A stretch of 64,000 bases of DNA from assembly GCA_003331045.1 (NCBI GenBank), contig QENA01000001.1, positions 62,001 through 126,000 on the forward strand. The letters run 5' to 3'. The notes under the pieces are model-generated. The model did not search any database. It was not told the origin of the DNA and saw only the letters and a program-made list of their open reading frames with translations. Position 1 is the stretch's first letter, and each line of letters begins with the position of its first letter. Origin of the DNA: Candidatus Tokpelaia sp. JSC189 (lineage in GTDB: Bacteria > Pseudomonadota > Alphaproteobacteria > Rhizobiales > Rhizobiaceae). This document shows, piece after piece, positions 38,057 through 47,505 of this stretch. The position numbers were made by a program, and so were the translations under genes.

Positions 38057-39319
38057 TTGACAAAAGACAATGAGATTAGAATAATCCAAAATTCAGGTAA
38101 TCATAAAGATTTTCCGGATGGATTTTTTCATCTAGGATACTCTTCGACATTTCGTACTGATAATTCTCAGTACAGAAACCCTGAAGAAGGTGATTCTTCA
38201 ACGGGAGGAATAGCATCTTTAGAACAGGCTTCTGTGAATTCAAATAATGGTTATGCTAATCGGGTGAGTTCTGACAAAAGTAAGCGGTCTAAAATTGCCC
38301 GTAACCAAGCTGTCGTTTTTGCCAATTTTATTTTTACAGTATTGCTTTTTGTAGCTTCAGCTTTTAGCATAAGCTTTTACTTTATCAGGGGTATGTTTGA
38401 GGTAGAAGGCCCTTCCAAAGAAGCACATATTGTTTTGATCAAGCCTGGCACAGGAATCCGTAAAATTGCTACTATGTTGCAAACAGAAGGTATAATCAAA
38501 AATTCGCAAATTTTTATTTATAGTGTAAACTGGAGTCACAAAGCAAAGCAGTTAAAAACTGGAGAATATGAAATTCCTGCGCGGGCTTCCATGCGGCAGA
38601 TCATGGATATTATGGTGCTAGGCCGTTCAATTGAACATTCCTTCACAGTTCCAGAAGGACTAACAGTAAAACAAGTTTTTGAACGCCTTGCCGAAAATGG
38701 AATACTTGTTGGCAGTTTGCCAGAAAAACTGCCACCTGAAGGTACTTTGATGACAGATACGGTCAGATTTGTCAGAGGTACATCCCGGGAAGAAATTGTA
38801 AAACGTTTACGTGATGGCCAGACTCGTCTGGTGGAAGAAATATGGAAGGGACGTAAAGCTGACCTACCTCTTCAGAATATAAATGAACTGGTAACACTTG
38901 CATCAATTGTCGAAAAGGAAACAGGAATTGCTTCAGAGCGTCCGCTTATTGCTGCTGTATTTCATAATCGTTTAAAAAAAAAGATGCGTTTACAGTCAGA
39001 TCCAACTGTGATCTATGGTCTTTTTGGCAGTTCTGGGAAACCGGCAAATCGTCCAATCTATCGTTCTGATCTTGAACAAGAGACACCATTTAATACTTAT
39101 AAAATCAACGGTTTACCACCTTCACCCATTGCTAATCCGGGACGTGATTCCTTGAGAGCTGTTGCCAATCCTCCTCATACAGAAGATCTTTATTTTGTTG
39201 CAAATGGAACAGGGGGCCACGTTTTTTCCAAAACGCTGAATGAACATAATATCAATGTGCAGAGATGGCGCACATTCAGGAAAAATCAGGATTCTTTTAC
39301 AGAGAAAGAGAAAGTATAA
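38057..39319 (+). CDS. mltG: endolytic murein transglycosylase MltG (YceG-like)
   Basis: An inner-membrane lytic transglycosylase that cleaves nascent glycan strands and helps set their length. A basic cytoplasmic tail (SDKSKRSKIARNQ) is followed by one helix (FANFIFTVLLFVASAFSISF), then a LysM-like segment (IVLIKPGTGIRKIATMLQTE) and the YceG catalytic domain with LASIVEKETGIASERPLIAA (catalytic Glu), RLKKKMRLQSDPTVIYG, and YKINGLPPSPIANPG. The frame is open from 37967. I prefer the TTG at 38057 because AGGTGG lies 4 nt upstream; ATG 37988 is an alternative. In relatives yicC and gmk follow; here neither does. Confidence 0.9.
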   Translation: MTKDNEIRIIQNSGNHKDFPDGFFHLGYSSTFRTDNSQYRNPEEGDSSTGGIASLEQASVNSNNGYANRVSSDKSKRSKIARNQAVVFANFIFTVLLFVASAFSISFYFIRGMFEVEGPSKEAHIVLIKPGTGIRKIATMLQTEGIIKNSQIFIYSVNWSHKAKQLKTGEYEIPARASMRQIMDIMVLGRSIEHSFTVPEGLTVKQVFERLAENGILVGSLPEKLPPEGTLMTDTVRFVRGTSREEIVKRLRDGQTRLVEEIWKGRKADLPLQNINELVTLASIVEKETGIASERPLIAAVFHNRLKKKMRLQSDPTVIYGLFGSSGKPANRPIYRSDLEQETPFNTYKINGLPPSPIANPGRDSLRAVANPPHTEDLYFVANGTGGHVFSKTLNEHNINVQRWRTFRKNQDSFTEKEKV

Positions 39320-40190
39320 AAATTCAGTCTTTAAGTTTATTGATAAAATTTTCATCTTTCGGATGAGAGATTTTGGGCGTTATCCTGCAGACCTATATCT
39401 TACGAATATCATGGATGGATCCTTATAGGATTGAGGTTCACTGCGAAATTATTTTTAATTGCCCTTACAGTGGCAACAAATGCAATCATTAGCTTGTTAA
39501 AATATATAAAAAACCGAGTAATAATGCTGTCCCCCTGGACGAATTTAAACCCCAGAACCCTTGGTTAAAATTCAGGGGAGGGAAGGGTGGTATTTTGTAG
39601 TGTTCAAATATAATTAAGCATGAAAGGGTCAAAATACAAATCGTTTATCGGAAGTATCTATTTATATTTTGATCATTTAATTCGAGTTCTAACCATTATG
39701 CTGCTTTTGATTCGCTATTCTGAGTACCTGTGTAAGTCAGCAGCTAAAATAATCTCCTAAGGGTCATAATTTTAATTATTTCTTCTTCCGGATTAACATC
39801 TGCCCATAGTTTATGTATTGCCCCCACAGGCAGCGGCAAAAAAATATCTTCGATAACGGCCAAGACTTAATCTAAGTACCATTAAGCGCAAGAATAAATA
39901 ACCGTTGATCCTTTCAGATGCAAAATCAGCCAATCCCTTAGAACCGGATACTCAATCCCCTGATCCTCCAAAAACACAAAAATTGATCTAGGAGATTCCA
40001 AACGTAATATTTTCCAATTTCCTGGCTAAATAAAGGTTCAATGCAACAATATTGAGTATTTCTGTTTCAGATCTCTGGGCGTTGGACAGTCTATATAGGA
40101 TAATTCCCTCGTAACCTATAGTAAAATATGTTGTGAGGAAGTTCCACAATATGAATCTATTTTTAGATCAATGTATTGAATTAACTTGTG
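39320..40190. other. 871-bp gap between mltG and tyrS
   Basis: No intact gene. It contains a long structured inverted repeat (39531-39578). On the minus strand 39866-39744 a 41-codon stop-free stretch reads FLPLPVGAIHKLWADVNPEE, which looks protein-like but I cannot name it. This is where mltG has been separated from yicC-gmk, so it may be a rearrangement or deletion scar. Confidence 0.45.
39531..39578. repeat. imperfect long inverted repeat / hairpin
   Basis: CCCCTGGACGAATTTAAACC (39532-39551) pairs with GGTTAAAATTCAGGGG (39563-39578) apart from a small bulge and one mismatch, with an 11-nt loop. No T-run follows it on the plus strand. Function unknown; it may be an RNA structure or a remnant of a mobile-element end. 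Confidence 0.55.
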
Positions 40191-41450
40191 TTATGATTTG
40201 GCTATTCTGATAAGCACGTGCTTCTTCTTGCCAAAAGAAAGCTTTATAAGGCCGGTATCATTGATATCTGCACTATCAATTATTTTGCTTTGATCATCAA
40301 CTAGCCGATTATTCACTCTTACGCCGCCACCTCGTATATGACGGCGTGCCTCGCTATTAGATTTTACTAATCCGGCCCTGACAAGCAGGGCAAGCAGGCC
40401 AATACCTGTTTTAATTTCAAATATAGAAACATCAATAGTTGGCAAATTATCGTCAAACTTTCCTTCCTCAAAGGTTTTGCAGGCAGTTTTAGCAGCAATT
40501 TCGGCTATATGGCGGCCATGCAGCATCGCTGTGATTTCCGTTGCAAGGATTTTTTTGACCTCGTTGATTTCACTTCCCTTTAGTTCACGAAGGCGAGTAA
40601 TCTCATCCATCGGCAATATTGTATAGAGTTTGAGAAAACGTACAACATCTGCATCTTCAGTATTGCGCCAGTATTGCCAGAATTCATAGGGAGTTAGCAT
40701 ATCCGCATTGAGCCAGACAGCACCATTGAACGACTTACCCATCTTGGTGCCTGATGTCATTGTAAGCAATGGCGAGGTCAGGGCATAAAGCTGAGGGGTA
40801 CCCATACGACGCCCAAGTTCGATACCATTAATAATATTTCCCCACTGGTCAGAGCCGCCCATCTGTAGGCGTACGGCATGATGTTTGTTAAGTTCCACAA
40901 AATCATAAGCTTGAAGAATCATGTAGTTGAACTCCAGAAAAGAAAGCGAGTGTTCGCGATCCAAGCGGAGCTTTACAGAATCAAAGGACAGCATGCGGTT
41001 AACAGAAAAATGCCGGCCGATATTGCGGAGAAATTCAAGATAATTGAGCTTGCATAGCCAATCTGCATTGTCTACTATTAAGGCGTCATCATTGCTATCA
41101 CCAAATCGGATATAACGTGAAAATACCTGTTTGATTCCCGCAATATTCTGTCTAATAATTTCCTCTGTGATTAATTTACGGGCTTCATCTTTGAAAGAGG
41201 GATCACCAATCATACCGGTGCCACCTCCCATCAACGCAACCGGCCTATGCCCTGTCTGCTGCATCCAATGCAACGCCATGATCTGGATAAGGCCTCCAGC
41301 GTGCAGGCTCGGCGCTGTCGGGTCAAAACCAATATAGCCCGTTACTTTCTCTTTCGCGAAAAGATTATCTAACTCCTTTTCATCTGAAATTTGGTGAATG
41401 AAGCCGCGTTCCTCCATAATTTGAAGAAAATCAGATTTAAAACGAGACAT
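40191..41450 (-). CDS. tyrS: tyrosine--tRNA ligase
   Basis: A 419-residue class I synthetase. The HIGH-equivalent is in [18 protein letters not shown], the tyrosine site in [15 protein letters not shown], and the KMSKS loop is KMGKS in [17 protein letters not shown]-terminal S4 RNA-binding domain follows ([20 protein letters not shown]). Full length. Transcribed away from the alpha/beta hydrolase side in the same direction (90 bp apart). Confidence 0.97.
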   Translation of the reverse strand: MSRFKSDFLQIMEERGFIHQISDEKELDNLFAKEKVTGYIGFDPTAPSLHAGGLIQIMALHWMQQTGHRPVALMGGGTGMIGDPSFKDEARKLITEEIIRQNIAGIKQVFSRYIRFGDSNDDALIVDNADWLCKLNYLEFLRNIGRHFSVNRMLSFDSVKLRLDREHSLSFLEFNYMILQAYDFVELNKHHAVRLQMGGSDQWGNIINGIELGRRMGTPQLYALTSPLLTMTSGTKMGKSFNGAVWLNADMLTPYEFWQYWRNTEDADVVRFLKLYTILPMDEITRLRELKGSEINEVKKILATEITAMLHGRHIAEIAAKTACKTFEEGKFDDNLPTIDVSIFEIKTGIGLLALLVRAGLVKSNSEARRHIRGGGVRVNNRLVDDQSKIIDSADINDTGLIKLSFGKKKHVLIRIAKS

Positions 41451-41541
41451 AGAATCTTCCTGATCTGCAGAGTTGCTGAAAACGTGCTTTTGTTTTTCTC
41501 AAATCTGAAAAGAATTTAACCTAATAATTAATCCGGTTTAT

Positions 41542-42216
41542 TCAACGCAGACGTTTGTGGCGCATTTCCGAAAGCTCACCGGCAAGACGGCGGTTGAGAT
41601 ACTCAGAACAATTCTCAATGAGTTCATCGGTATAGCTTGTAAAAAAATGATTGGCTCCTTCAATAATCTTCTGTGTGATAATGATACCTTTCTGGGTTTT
41701 TAGCTTATCAACGAGTGCCTGCACATCTTTCAGTGGGGTGACCTTATCTTGCTCACCATGAATAATTAACCCTGAAGAAGGACAGGGAGCTAGAAATGAA
41801 AAATCATAAATATTAGGCTGTGGAGCAACGGAAATAAAACCCTCGATCTCAGGCCGGCGCATCAGAAGCTGCATTCCAATCCACGCCCCGAAGGAATAAC
41901 CAGAAACCCAACATGTTTTTGAGTCAGGATGGAGGGACTGTATCCAGTCAAGGGCTGCAGCTGCATCTGATAATTCGCCTACACCATGATCAAATTCACC
42001 TTGGCTACGGCCAATACCGCGGAAATTAAAACGCAGAGTTGTAAAATTCCGCTGTTGAAAAATATAAAACAGATCATAGACGATCTTGTTGTTCATCGTT
42101 CCGCCAAATTGTGGATGAGGATGAAGAATAATAGCAATCGGCGTGTTTTTCTCTGATGATGGCTGATAGCGGCCTTCAAGGCGTCCAGCAGGCCCATTAA
42201 AAATCACTTCAGGCAT
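41542..42216 (-). CDS. alpha/beta hydrolase
   Basis: A 224-residue alpha/beta-hydrolase of the small rhizobial family found beside the suf cluster. It begins PEVIFNGPAGRLEGRYQPS, has ILHPHPQFGGTMNNKIV (HPHP oxyanion region), LRFNFRGIGRSQGEFDHG, the nucleophile elbow SGYSFGAWIGMQ (Ser in GYSFG), LIIHGEQDKVTP with the acid, and a late histidine in GANHFF. Substrate unknown. ATG 42216 fits relatives; an in-frame ATG at 42228 is possible. It is divergent from the downstream cysteine desulfurase. Confidence 0.85.
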   Translation of the reverse strand: MPEVIFNGPAGRLEGRYQPSSEKNTPIAIILHPHPQFGGTMNNKIVYDLFYIFQQRNFTTLRFNFRGIGRSQGEFDHGVGELSDAAAALDWIQSLHPDSKTCWVSGYSFGAWIGMQLLMRRPEIEGFISVAPQPNIYDFSFLAPCPSSGLIIHGEQDKVTPLKDVQALVDKLKTQKGIIITQKIIEGANHFFTSYTDELIENCSEYLNRRLAGELSEMRHKRLR

Positions 42217-42435
42217 CCAATGCTCCACAATTTGTGCTTACAGGCAGAGCTTCTTGCATCCTTGATGCTGTTATGCTCAAATCTGTAAAATGGAAAATTT
42301 TAATTCATAACACATACGTGTTCCATGTAGCTTATGCATTAAATAGGATGTTTCTGACCGTCTTTTCAAGAAAATTGCGCTTTCCGCATGGTAATTGATA
42401 TAGAATATTTATACCTGAACGATTAGACTACAGGC

Positions 42436-43590
42436 ATGAAGCGTATTTATCTCGATTATAATTCAACAACACCTTTATCTGGGCGTGTTCGTAACAGCCT
42501 TGTCGCAGCGCTTGATACGTTCGGCAATCCTTCATCTATTCATAGTGAAGGCCGTGCAGCCAAGACTGTTATGCAGAAGGCACGTCACGCACTTGCAGAG
42601 CTTATTCATAGTGATCCGGGAAAGATTGTTTTCACATCCGGTGCAACAGAGGCAGCAATGACTCTTCTGACGCCCCACTATTTCATGGGACGCTCACCGC
42701 TTTTTATGTCGCATCTTTATTTTTCTGCGACAGAGCATCCGTGTATTACCAGTAAAGGACGTTTTCCAGCCGGAATGAGCACGGTTATTCCGGTTGATGG
42801 TGACGGCATTGTCCAACCGGATGTGCTGCGTACTATCCTTGCTGGGCACAATAAAAGTAAAGGTTTACCTCTTGTTGCTATTCAGTATGCAAATCATGAA
42901 ACAGGCGTTATCCAGCCGATTGAAGTTCTTGCTCCTATTGTGAAAGAGGTAGGTGGTTTTTTCATTGTTGATTCAGTACAGGTACTTGCAAAGGAAAAGC
43001 TGGATATAACCCGCAAATGCGGTGACTTTTTTATTTTTTCTGCCCATAAGATCGGTGGGCCGAAGGGAATAGGGGCTTTTGCTTGTGTTGACAGTTTTGT
43101 TATGCCGCAGCCGCTAATTACCGGTGGTGGACAGGAAAAAGGATTCCGGGCAGGAACAGAATCACTGCCGCTTATTGCAGCCTTTGGGGCCGCTGCAATT
43201 GATGCGCAGGACCATTTGCAGAGACAGGATCATCTGGCAAAATTACAGAAAAATCTGGAAGATGGGCTGAAAAAGATTCAGCCATCCACCATTATTCATG
43301 GTAGCAGAACTAGACGTTTGGTAAACACTACTTTTTTTTCCACGCCGGGTTTTAAAGCTGAAAATATGCAGATTGCATTTGATCTTGAAGGAGTCGCTGT
43401 TTCGGCAGGAGCGGCCTGTTCATCTGGAAAAGTGGGAACAAACCCGATTTTGCAGGCAATGGGCATTTTCGATTCGAATGGGGCTATCCGTATCTCAGTA
43501 GGATGGGAAACAAATGCCGATGATATTAAAGATTTTCTCACTATTTTTCAAAATATCGTATCGCGGAAAAATAATCAGCAACATGCTTGA
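42436..43590 (+). CDS. cysteine desulfurase (IscS/NifS class)
   Basis: A 384-residue PLP enzyme releasing sulfur from cysteine. It begins RIYLDYNSTTPLS, with FTSGATEAAMTLL, the PLP lysine K205 in FSAHKIGGPKGIGAF and the persulfide cysteine C328 in AGAACSSGKVG. It is separate from sufS (47506-48747), which is the other type; two desulfurases flanking sufBCD is the standard rhizobial suf layout. The next gene, sufB, starts 172 bp downstream, with a palindrome between. Confidence 0.92.
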   Translation: MKRIYLDYNSTTPLSGRVRNSLVAALDTFGNPSSIHSEGRAAKTVMQKARHALAELIHSDPGKIVFTSGATEAAMTLLTPHYFMGRSPLFMSHLYFSATEHPCITSKGRFPAGMSTVIPVDGDGIVQPDVLRTILAGHNKSKGLPLVAIQYANHETGVIQPIEVLAPIVKEVGGFFIVDSVQVLAKEKLDITRKCGDFFIFSAHKIGGPKGIGAFACVDSFVMPQPLITGGGQEKGFRAGTESLPLIAAFGAAAIDAQDHLQRQDHLAKLQKNLEDGLKKIQPSTIIHGSRTRRLVNTTFFSTPGFKAENMQIAFDLEGVAVSAGAACSSGKVGTNPILQAMGIFDSNGAIRISVGWETNADDIKDFLTIFQNIVSRKNNQQHA

Positions 43591-43695
43591 AAATTAGTTT
43601 CAAATGATTTTAAAACACATTTATATGAATTTTGAGTATTAGTATCATGTTTTTAATAGTTACTCTTGATGCTTTTACAGGTCAGATCACTATTC

Positions 43696-43716
43696 GATCT
43701 GATTTCAAATCGGATC
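43696..43716. promoter_or_regulatory. 21-bp palindrome upstream of sufB
   Basis: GATCTGATTT (43696-43705), one central base, then AAATCGGATC (43707-43716): nine of ten pairs match. It lies 46 bp before the sufB ATG. Rhizobial suf operons are iron or Fe-S responsive (RirA, IscR-like, Irr), so a dimer-binding operator is possible; the sequence does not match a consensus I can name. Confidence 0.45.
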
Positions 43717-43762
43717 AGTAAATCACCGGGCCTTTAATTCCGGCAAGATATGGAGAAAGCGG

Positions 43763-45274
43763 ATGCCTGCTGCGCAGGAGACTATACGTCAGGTTCATAA
43801 AATCGATGTTGATCAATATAAATATGGTTTCGAAACTAAGATCGAAACTGAGAAAGCTCCTAAAGGCCTAAATGAGGAAACTATCCGTTTTATCTCCGAG
43901 CGCAAGCGGGAGTCAGGGTGGATGCTTGAGTGGCGGCTTCAGGCTTATCGCCGATGGCTACAGATGCAGGAGCCTAGATGGGCGCGCTTGAGCTATACTG
44001 AGATCAACTTCCAAGATTATTATTATTATGCTGCGCCGAAAAGCCAAATCGAACCGAAATCACTGGACAAGGTGGATCCGGAACTTCTGGCTACTTATGA
44101 AAAACTTGGCATCCCTTTAAAAGAGCAGGAAATTCTTACAGGTGTGCGTAAACAGGGCGAACGATCAGAGCTGGATAGTAATATCTATGCATCGGACCGT
44201 GTTGCTGTGGATGCAGTATTTGATTCTGTTTCTGTCATCACAACCTTCAAAGAAGAATTGGCTCGGGCTGGCGTCATCTTTTGCTCAATATCGGAAGCAG
44301 TCCGCAAACATTCTGAACTGGTGAAGAAATATCTTGGATCTGTGGTGCCGATTGCAGATAATTTTTATGCTGCACTAAACTCTGCAGTTTTTACCGATGG
44401 CTCTTTTGTCTATGTTCCCAAAAATGTACGCTGCCCCATGGAACTTTCAACCTATTTCCGTATCAATGAGCGCAATACTGGCCAGTTTGAGCGCACGTTG
44501 ATTATTGCGGATGAAGGAGCCTATGTTTCTTATCTCGAAGGTTGTACAGCGCCACAGCGCGATGAAAACCAGCTTCATGCCGCTGTTGTAGAACTTATTG
44601 CGCTGGAAGATGCCGAAATTAAATATTCAACAGTGCAAAATTGGTATCCTGGTGATAAGGAGGGCAGGGGTGGTATTTACAATTTTGTAACCAAACGTGG
44701 TGATTGCCGCGGCAACAATTCTAAAATCTCTTGGACACAGGTTGAAACCGGCTCTGCCATTACATGGAAATATCCTTCTTGTTTGCTCAGAGGTGATAAT
44801 TCACGGGGTCATTTTTATTCGATTGCTGTGGCGAACGGACATCAGCAGATTGATTCAGGTACCAAAATGGTGCATCTTGGTAGAAACACCTCAAGTCGGA
44901 TTATTTCCAAGGGCATTTCGGCAGGATTTTCGGAGAATACCTATCGTGGTCAAGTGACGGCGCACCGCAGGGCAGCCAATGCTCGTAACTTCACGCAATG
45001 TGATAGCCTACTGATTGGCAATGACTGCGGTGCCCATACAGTACCGTATATAGAAGCGAAAAATGCCACTGCTCAGTTCGAACACGAAGCGACAACTTCA
45101 AAAATATCGGAAGATCATCTGTTTTATGTTATGCAGCGCGGTATTCAAGAGGAGGAAGCGATCGCGTTGATCATTAACGGTTTTGTCAAGGAGGTCATTC
45201 AGGAACTGCCAATGGAATTTGCCGTAGAGGCCCAGAAGCTTATTGGTATCAGCCTTGAAGGTAGTGTCGGATAA
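43763..45274 (+). CDS. sufB: Fe-S cluster assembly protein SufB
   Basis: Scaffold subunit of the SufBC2D complex on which Fe-S clusters form. It is 503 residues, full length, with [13 protein letters not shown] near residue 53, [20 protein letters not shown], the beta-helix core ([40 protein letters not shown]) and [20 protein letters not shown] holding the conserved cysteine, then [14 protein letters not shown]. First gene of sufB-C-D-S-T. Confidence 0.97.
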   Translation: MPAAQETIRQVHKIDVDQYKYGFETKIETEKAPKGLNEETIRFISERKRESGWMLEWRLQAYRRWLQMQEPRWARLSYTEINFQDYYYYAAPKSQIEPKSLDKVDPELLATYEKLGIPLKEQEILTGVRKQGERSELDSNIYASDRVAVDAVFDSVSVITTFKEELARAGVIFCSISEAVRKHSELVKKYLGSVVPIADNFYAALNSAVFTDGSFVYVPKNVRCPMELSTYFRINERNTGQFERTLIIADEGAYVSYLEGCTAPQRDENQLHAAVVELIALEDAEIKYSTVQNWYPGDKEGRGGIYNFVTKRGDCRGNNSKISWTQVETGSAITWKYPSCLLRGDNSRGHFYSIAVANGHQQIDSGTKMVHLGRNTSSRIISKGISAGFSENTYRGQVTAHRRAANARNFTQCDSLLIGNDCGAHTVPYIEAKNATAQFEHEATTSKISEDHLFYVMQRGIQEEEAIALIINGFVKEVIQELPMEFAVEAQKLIGISLEGSVG

Positions 45275-45331
45275 TTTATTGCTCGCAGCAGAGCTTATAT
45301 GGCTTACGTTGTATGAACAGGATTAAAGCAT

Positions 45332-46081
45332 ATGTTGGAAATAAAAAATCTTTATGCTAGGATCGGAGAAACTGAAATCATCCGTGGCCTTGATCTCAAA
45401 ATTGAAGACGGTGAGGTTGCCGCCGTTATGGGTCCAAACGGTTCAGGAAAATCAACACTTTCCTATATTCTTGCCGGTAGCAAAAATTATAAGATAACAA
45501 AGGGTGATATCCTTTATAATGGCCAATCAATCTTGGGAATAAATGCGGCTGAACGAGCCGTTCTTGGTATATTTCTAGCATTCCAGTACCCTATGGAAAT
45601 ACCAGGGGTTGCAATGATGGAGTTTCTAAAAGTCGGAATGAATGCCCAGCGTAAGGCGCGGAAGGAACCCGCACTGAATGTATCTGAATTTCTTAAACAT
45701 GTCAAAGCTATGGCAGCCAGACTTGAGATGGATATGTCCATGCTAAAACGCCCTTTGAATGTGGGTTTTTCAGGAGGTGAGAAAAAACGTGCTGAAATTC
45801 TCCAGATGGTGCTGTTAAATCCAAAGTTCTGTGTGCTAGATGAGACAGATTCTGGCCTTGATGTAGATGCCTTAAAAACCGTGGCAGAAGGCGTTAATGC
45901 TCTTCGCGCATCAGATCGTTCTTTTCTTGTTATTACACACTATCAACGTCTGCTTGATTATATCGTGCCTGATACAGTGCACGTGCTTTACAAGGGACGA
46001 ATTATCAAGAGCGGTGATAAATCATTAGCGTCGTATCTAGAACAGAACGGCTATACCGATATTATTGGCGAACCTATTTGA
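45332..46081 (+). CDS. sufC: Fe-S cluster assembly ATPase SufC
   Basis: ABC-type ATPase subunit of SufBC2D. Walker A VMGPNGSGKSTLSYILAG, Q-loop FLAFQYPMEIPG, signature NVGFSGGEKKRAEILQM, Walker B KFCVLDETDSGLDVDALK and the switch ITHYQRLLDYI are all present. At 249 residues it is of normal size. It lies 57 bp after sufB and 12 bp before sufD. Confidence 0.97.
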   Translation: MLEIKNLYARIGETEIIRGLDLKIEDGEVAAVMGPNGSGKSTLSYILAGSKNYKITKGDILYNGQSILGINAAERAVLGIFLAFQYPMEIPGVAMMEFLKVGMNAQRKARKEPALNVSEFLKHVKAMAARLEMDMSMLKRPLNVGFSGGEKKRAEILQMVLLNPKFCVLDETDSGLDVDALKTVAEGVNALRASDRSFLVITHYQRLLDYIVPDTVHVLYKGRIIKSGDKSLASYLEQNGYTDIIGEPI

Positions 46082-46093
46082 GGAGAGCGCCTG

Positions 46094-47371
46094 ATGACAG
46101 TATCTGAAAAAGTTGCCCTGACACAGGCAGAAACGGAAATTATTAATAATTTTATAGCGTTAAAAGGAAAGCTGCCGCAAAGAGGCCTTCTGCTTGAGAC
46201 TGCCCGAAAAGCCGCTATGGATGCTTTTTATAAGCATGGCTTACCTTCAAGGAGAATGGAAAACTGGCACTACACGGATATGCGCACGCAGCTTATCTGT
46301 ATAGCTCCTTACAGTAGCAAGTCAGGCGGTGCCCTCGCAGCACCGCTCTTGTCGCGGAGTATTGTTCTTGGGCTTATTAATGGACAGGCTGTTATTCCTT
46401 CTCACAAGGCAGGAAAAAAAATGCCAGCTACTCCATTTGGTGCACTACTGGCCAATGGTGAGGCTGAACTGCCGCAGGATTTTGCAAATGATAATGTTAT
46501 TGCACAGCTTAATACAGCCCTTGTCAGTGATGGCTGGAAATTAGATTTTCCCGAAAATACCTCTTCGGATAAAATCATAGAGCTTCAGAATGTTCAGAAT
46601 GGTGCTCAGTCACATGTGCGGTTTCCTGTCATAATTGGTAGTAACGCAAATGTGATGATTATTGAGCGCCAAATCGGTAACGATGAAGAAAGCTTTATAT
46701 CTTCTGTCAGCAATCTTGATATTTCTGAAGGAGCGCAGGTTTCTTGGATCATTATTCGCACGCGGGGTATGACATCAACTGAGCTTAACCAATTCAATGC
46801 CCGACTTGGGAAGAATGTTGCTTTGAAGCTTTATATCATCAATGCTGGTTCGCGCTTTCTCCGACAAGAGATCAATGTGAACCTTGATGGTATGGGGGCA
46901 GATTTTCAGTTGCGCGGCATTAATCTGCTATCAGGAAAAACCCATACGGATACGACTATGGTGGTACGCCATCTGGCAAAGGACACAACATCGACAGAAA
47001 TAATTCGCAATGTGGCAATAGATGAGGCCCGCGGTGTTTTTCAAGGTATGATACGAGTAGCGAAAGAAGCTCAGAAAACTGATGCCAGCATGATCTGTAA
47101 CAGCCTTATCCTTTCTGATAGTGCTGAATTTGATACAAAGCCGGAACTGGAAATTTTTGCTGATGATGTTGCTTGCGGACATGGTGCAACGGTTGCTGAA
47201 ATTGATCGTGATCAGCTTTTTTACCTAATGGCACGCGGTATTCCTGAAGCACAGGCGCGAGCTATGTTGGTTAAGGCCTTTGTTGGAGAATTGATTGAGG
47301 GATTTGACAGAAAAGAGATGGGAGAGGTATTGCACATATTGCTTGATCAGTGGTTACAGGTTCATATTTAA
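46094..47371 (+). CDS. sufD: Fe-S cluster assembly protein SufD
   Basis: Paralogue of SufB that completes the SufBC2D scaffold. The start region has PSRRMENWHYTDMRTQLICI, typical of SufD, and the C-terminal beta-helix has CNSLILSDSAEFDTKPELEI, DDVACGHGATVAEIDRDQLF and YLMARGIPEAQARAMLVKAF, with the conserved histidine in CGHGA. 425 residues. GGAGAG precedes the ATG. Confidence 0.96.
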   Translation: MTVSEKVALTQAETEIINNFIALKGKLPQRGLLLETARKAAMDAFYKHGLPSRRMENWHYTDMRTQLICIAPYSSKSGGALAAPLLSRSIVLGLINGQAVIPSHKAGKKMPATPFGALLANGEAELPQDFANDNVIAQLNTALVSDGWKLDFPENTSSDKIIELQNVQNGAQSHVRFPVIIGSNANVMIIERQIGNDEESFISSVSNLDISEGAQVSWIIIRTRGMTSTELNQFNARLGKNVALKLYIINAGSRFLRQEINVNLDGMGADFQLRGINLLSGKTHTDTTMVVRHLAKDTTSTEIIRNVAIDEARGVFQGMIRVAKEAQKTDASMICNSLILSDSAEFDTKPELEIFADDVACGHGATVAEIDRDQLFYLMARGIPEAQARAMLVKAFVGELIEGFDRKEMGEVLHILLDQWLQVHI

Positions 47372-47505
47372 ACCCCTTACGGTTTTGATAGATTTTAAAA
47401 ACTGGAAACGCTATAGAGCACTGAAGTATAATGTTGTAATATCTTGACAGAAGTCCTGTTCTGGTTTTTCTGTCGGAGTTGTTTTAGAGAGCAGGTAGCC
47501 CTTCG

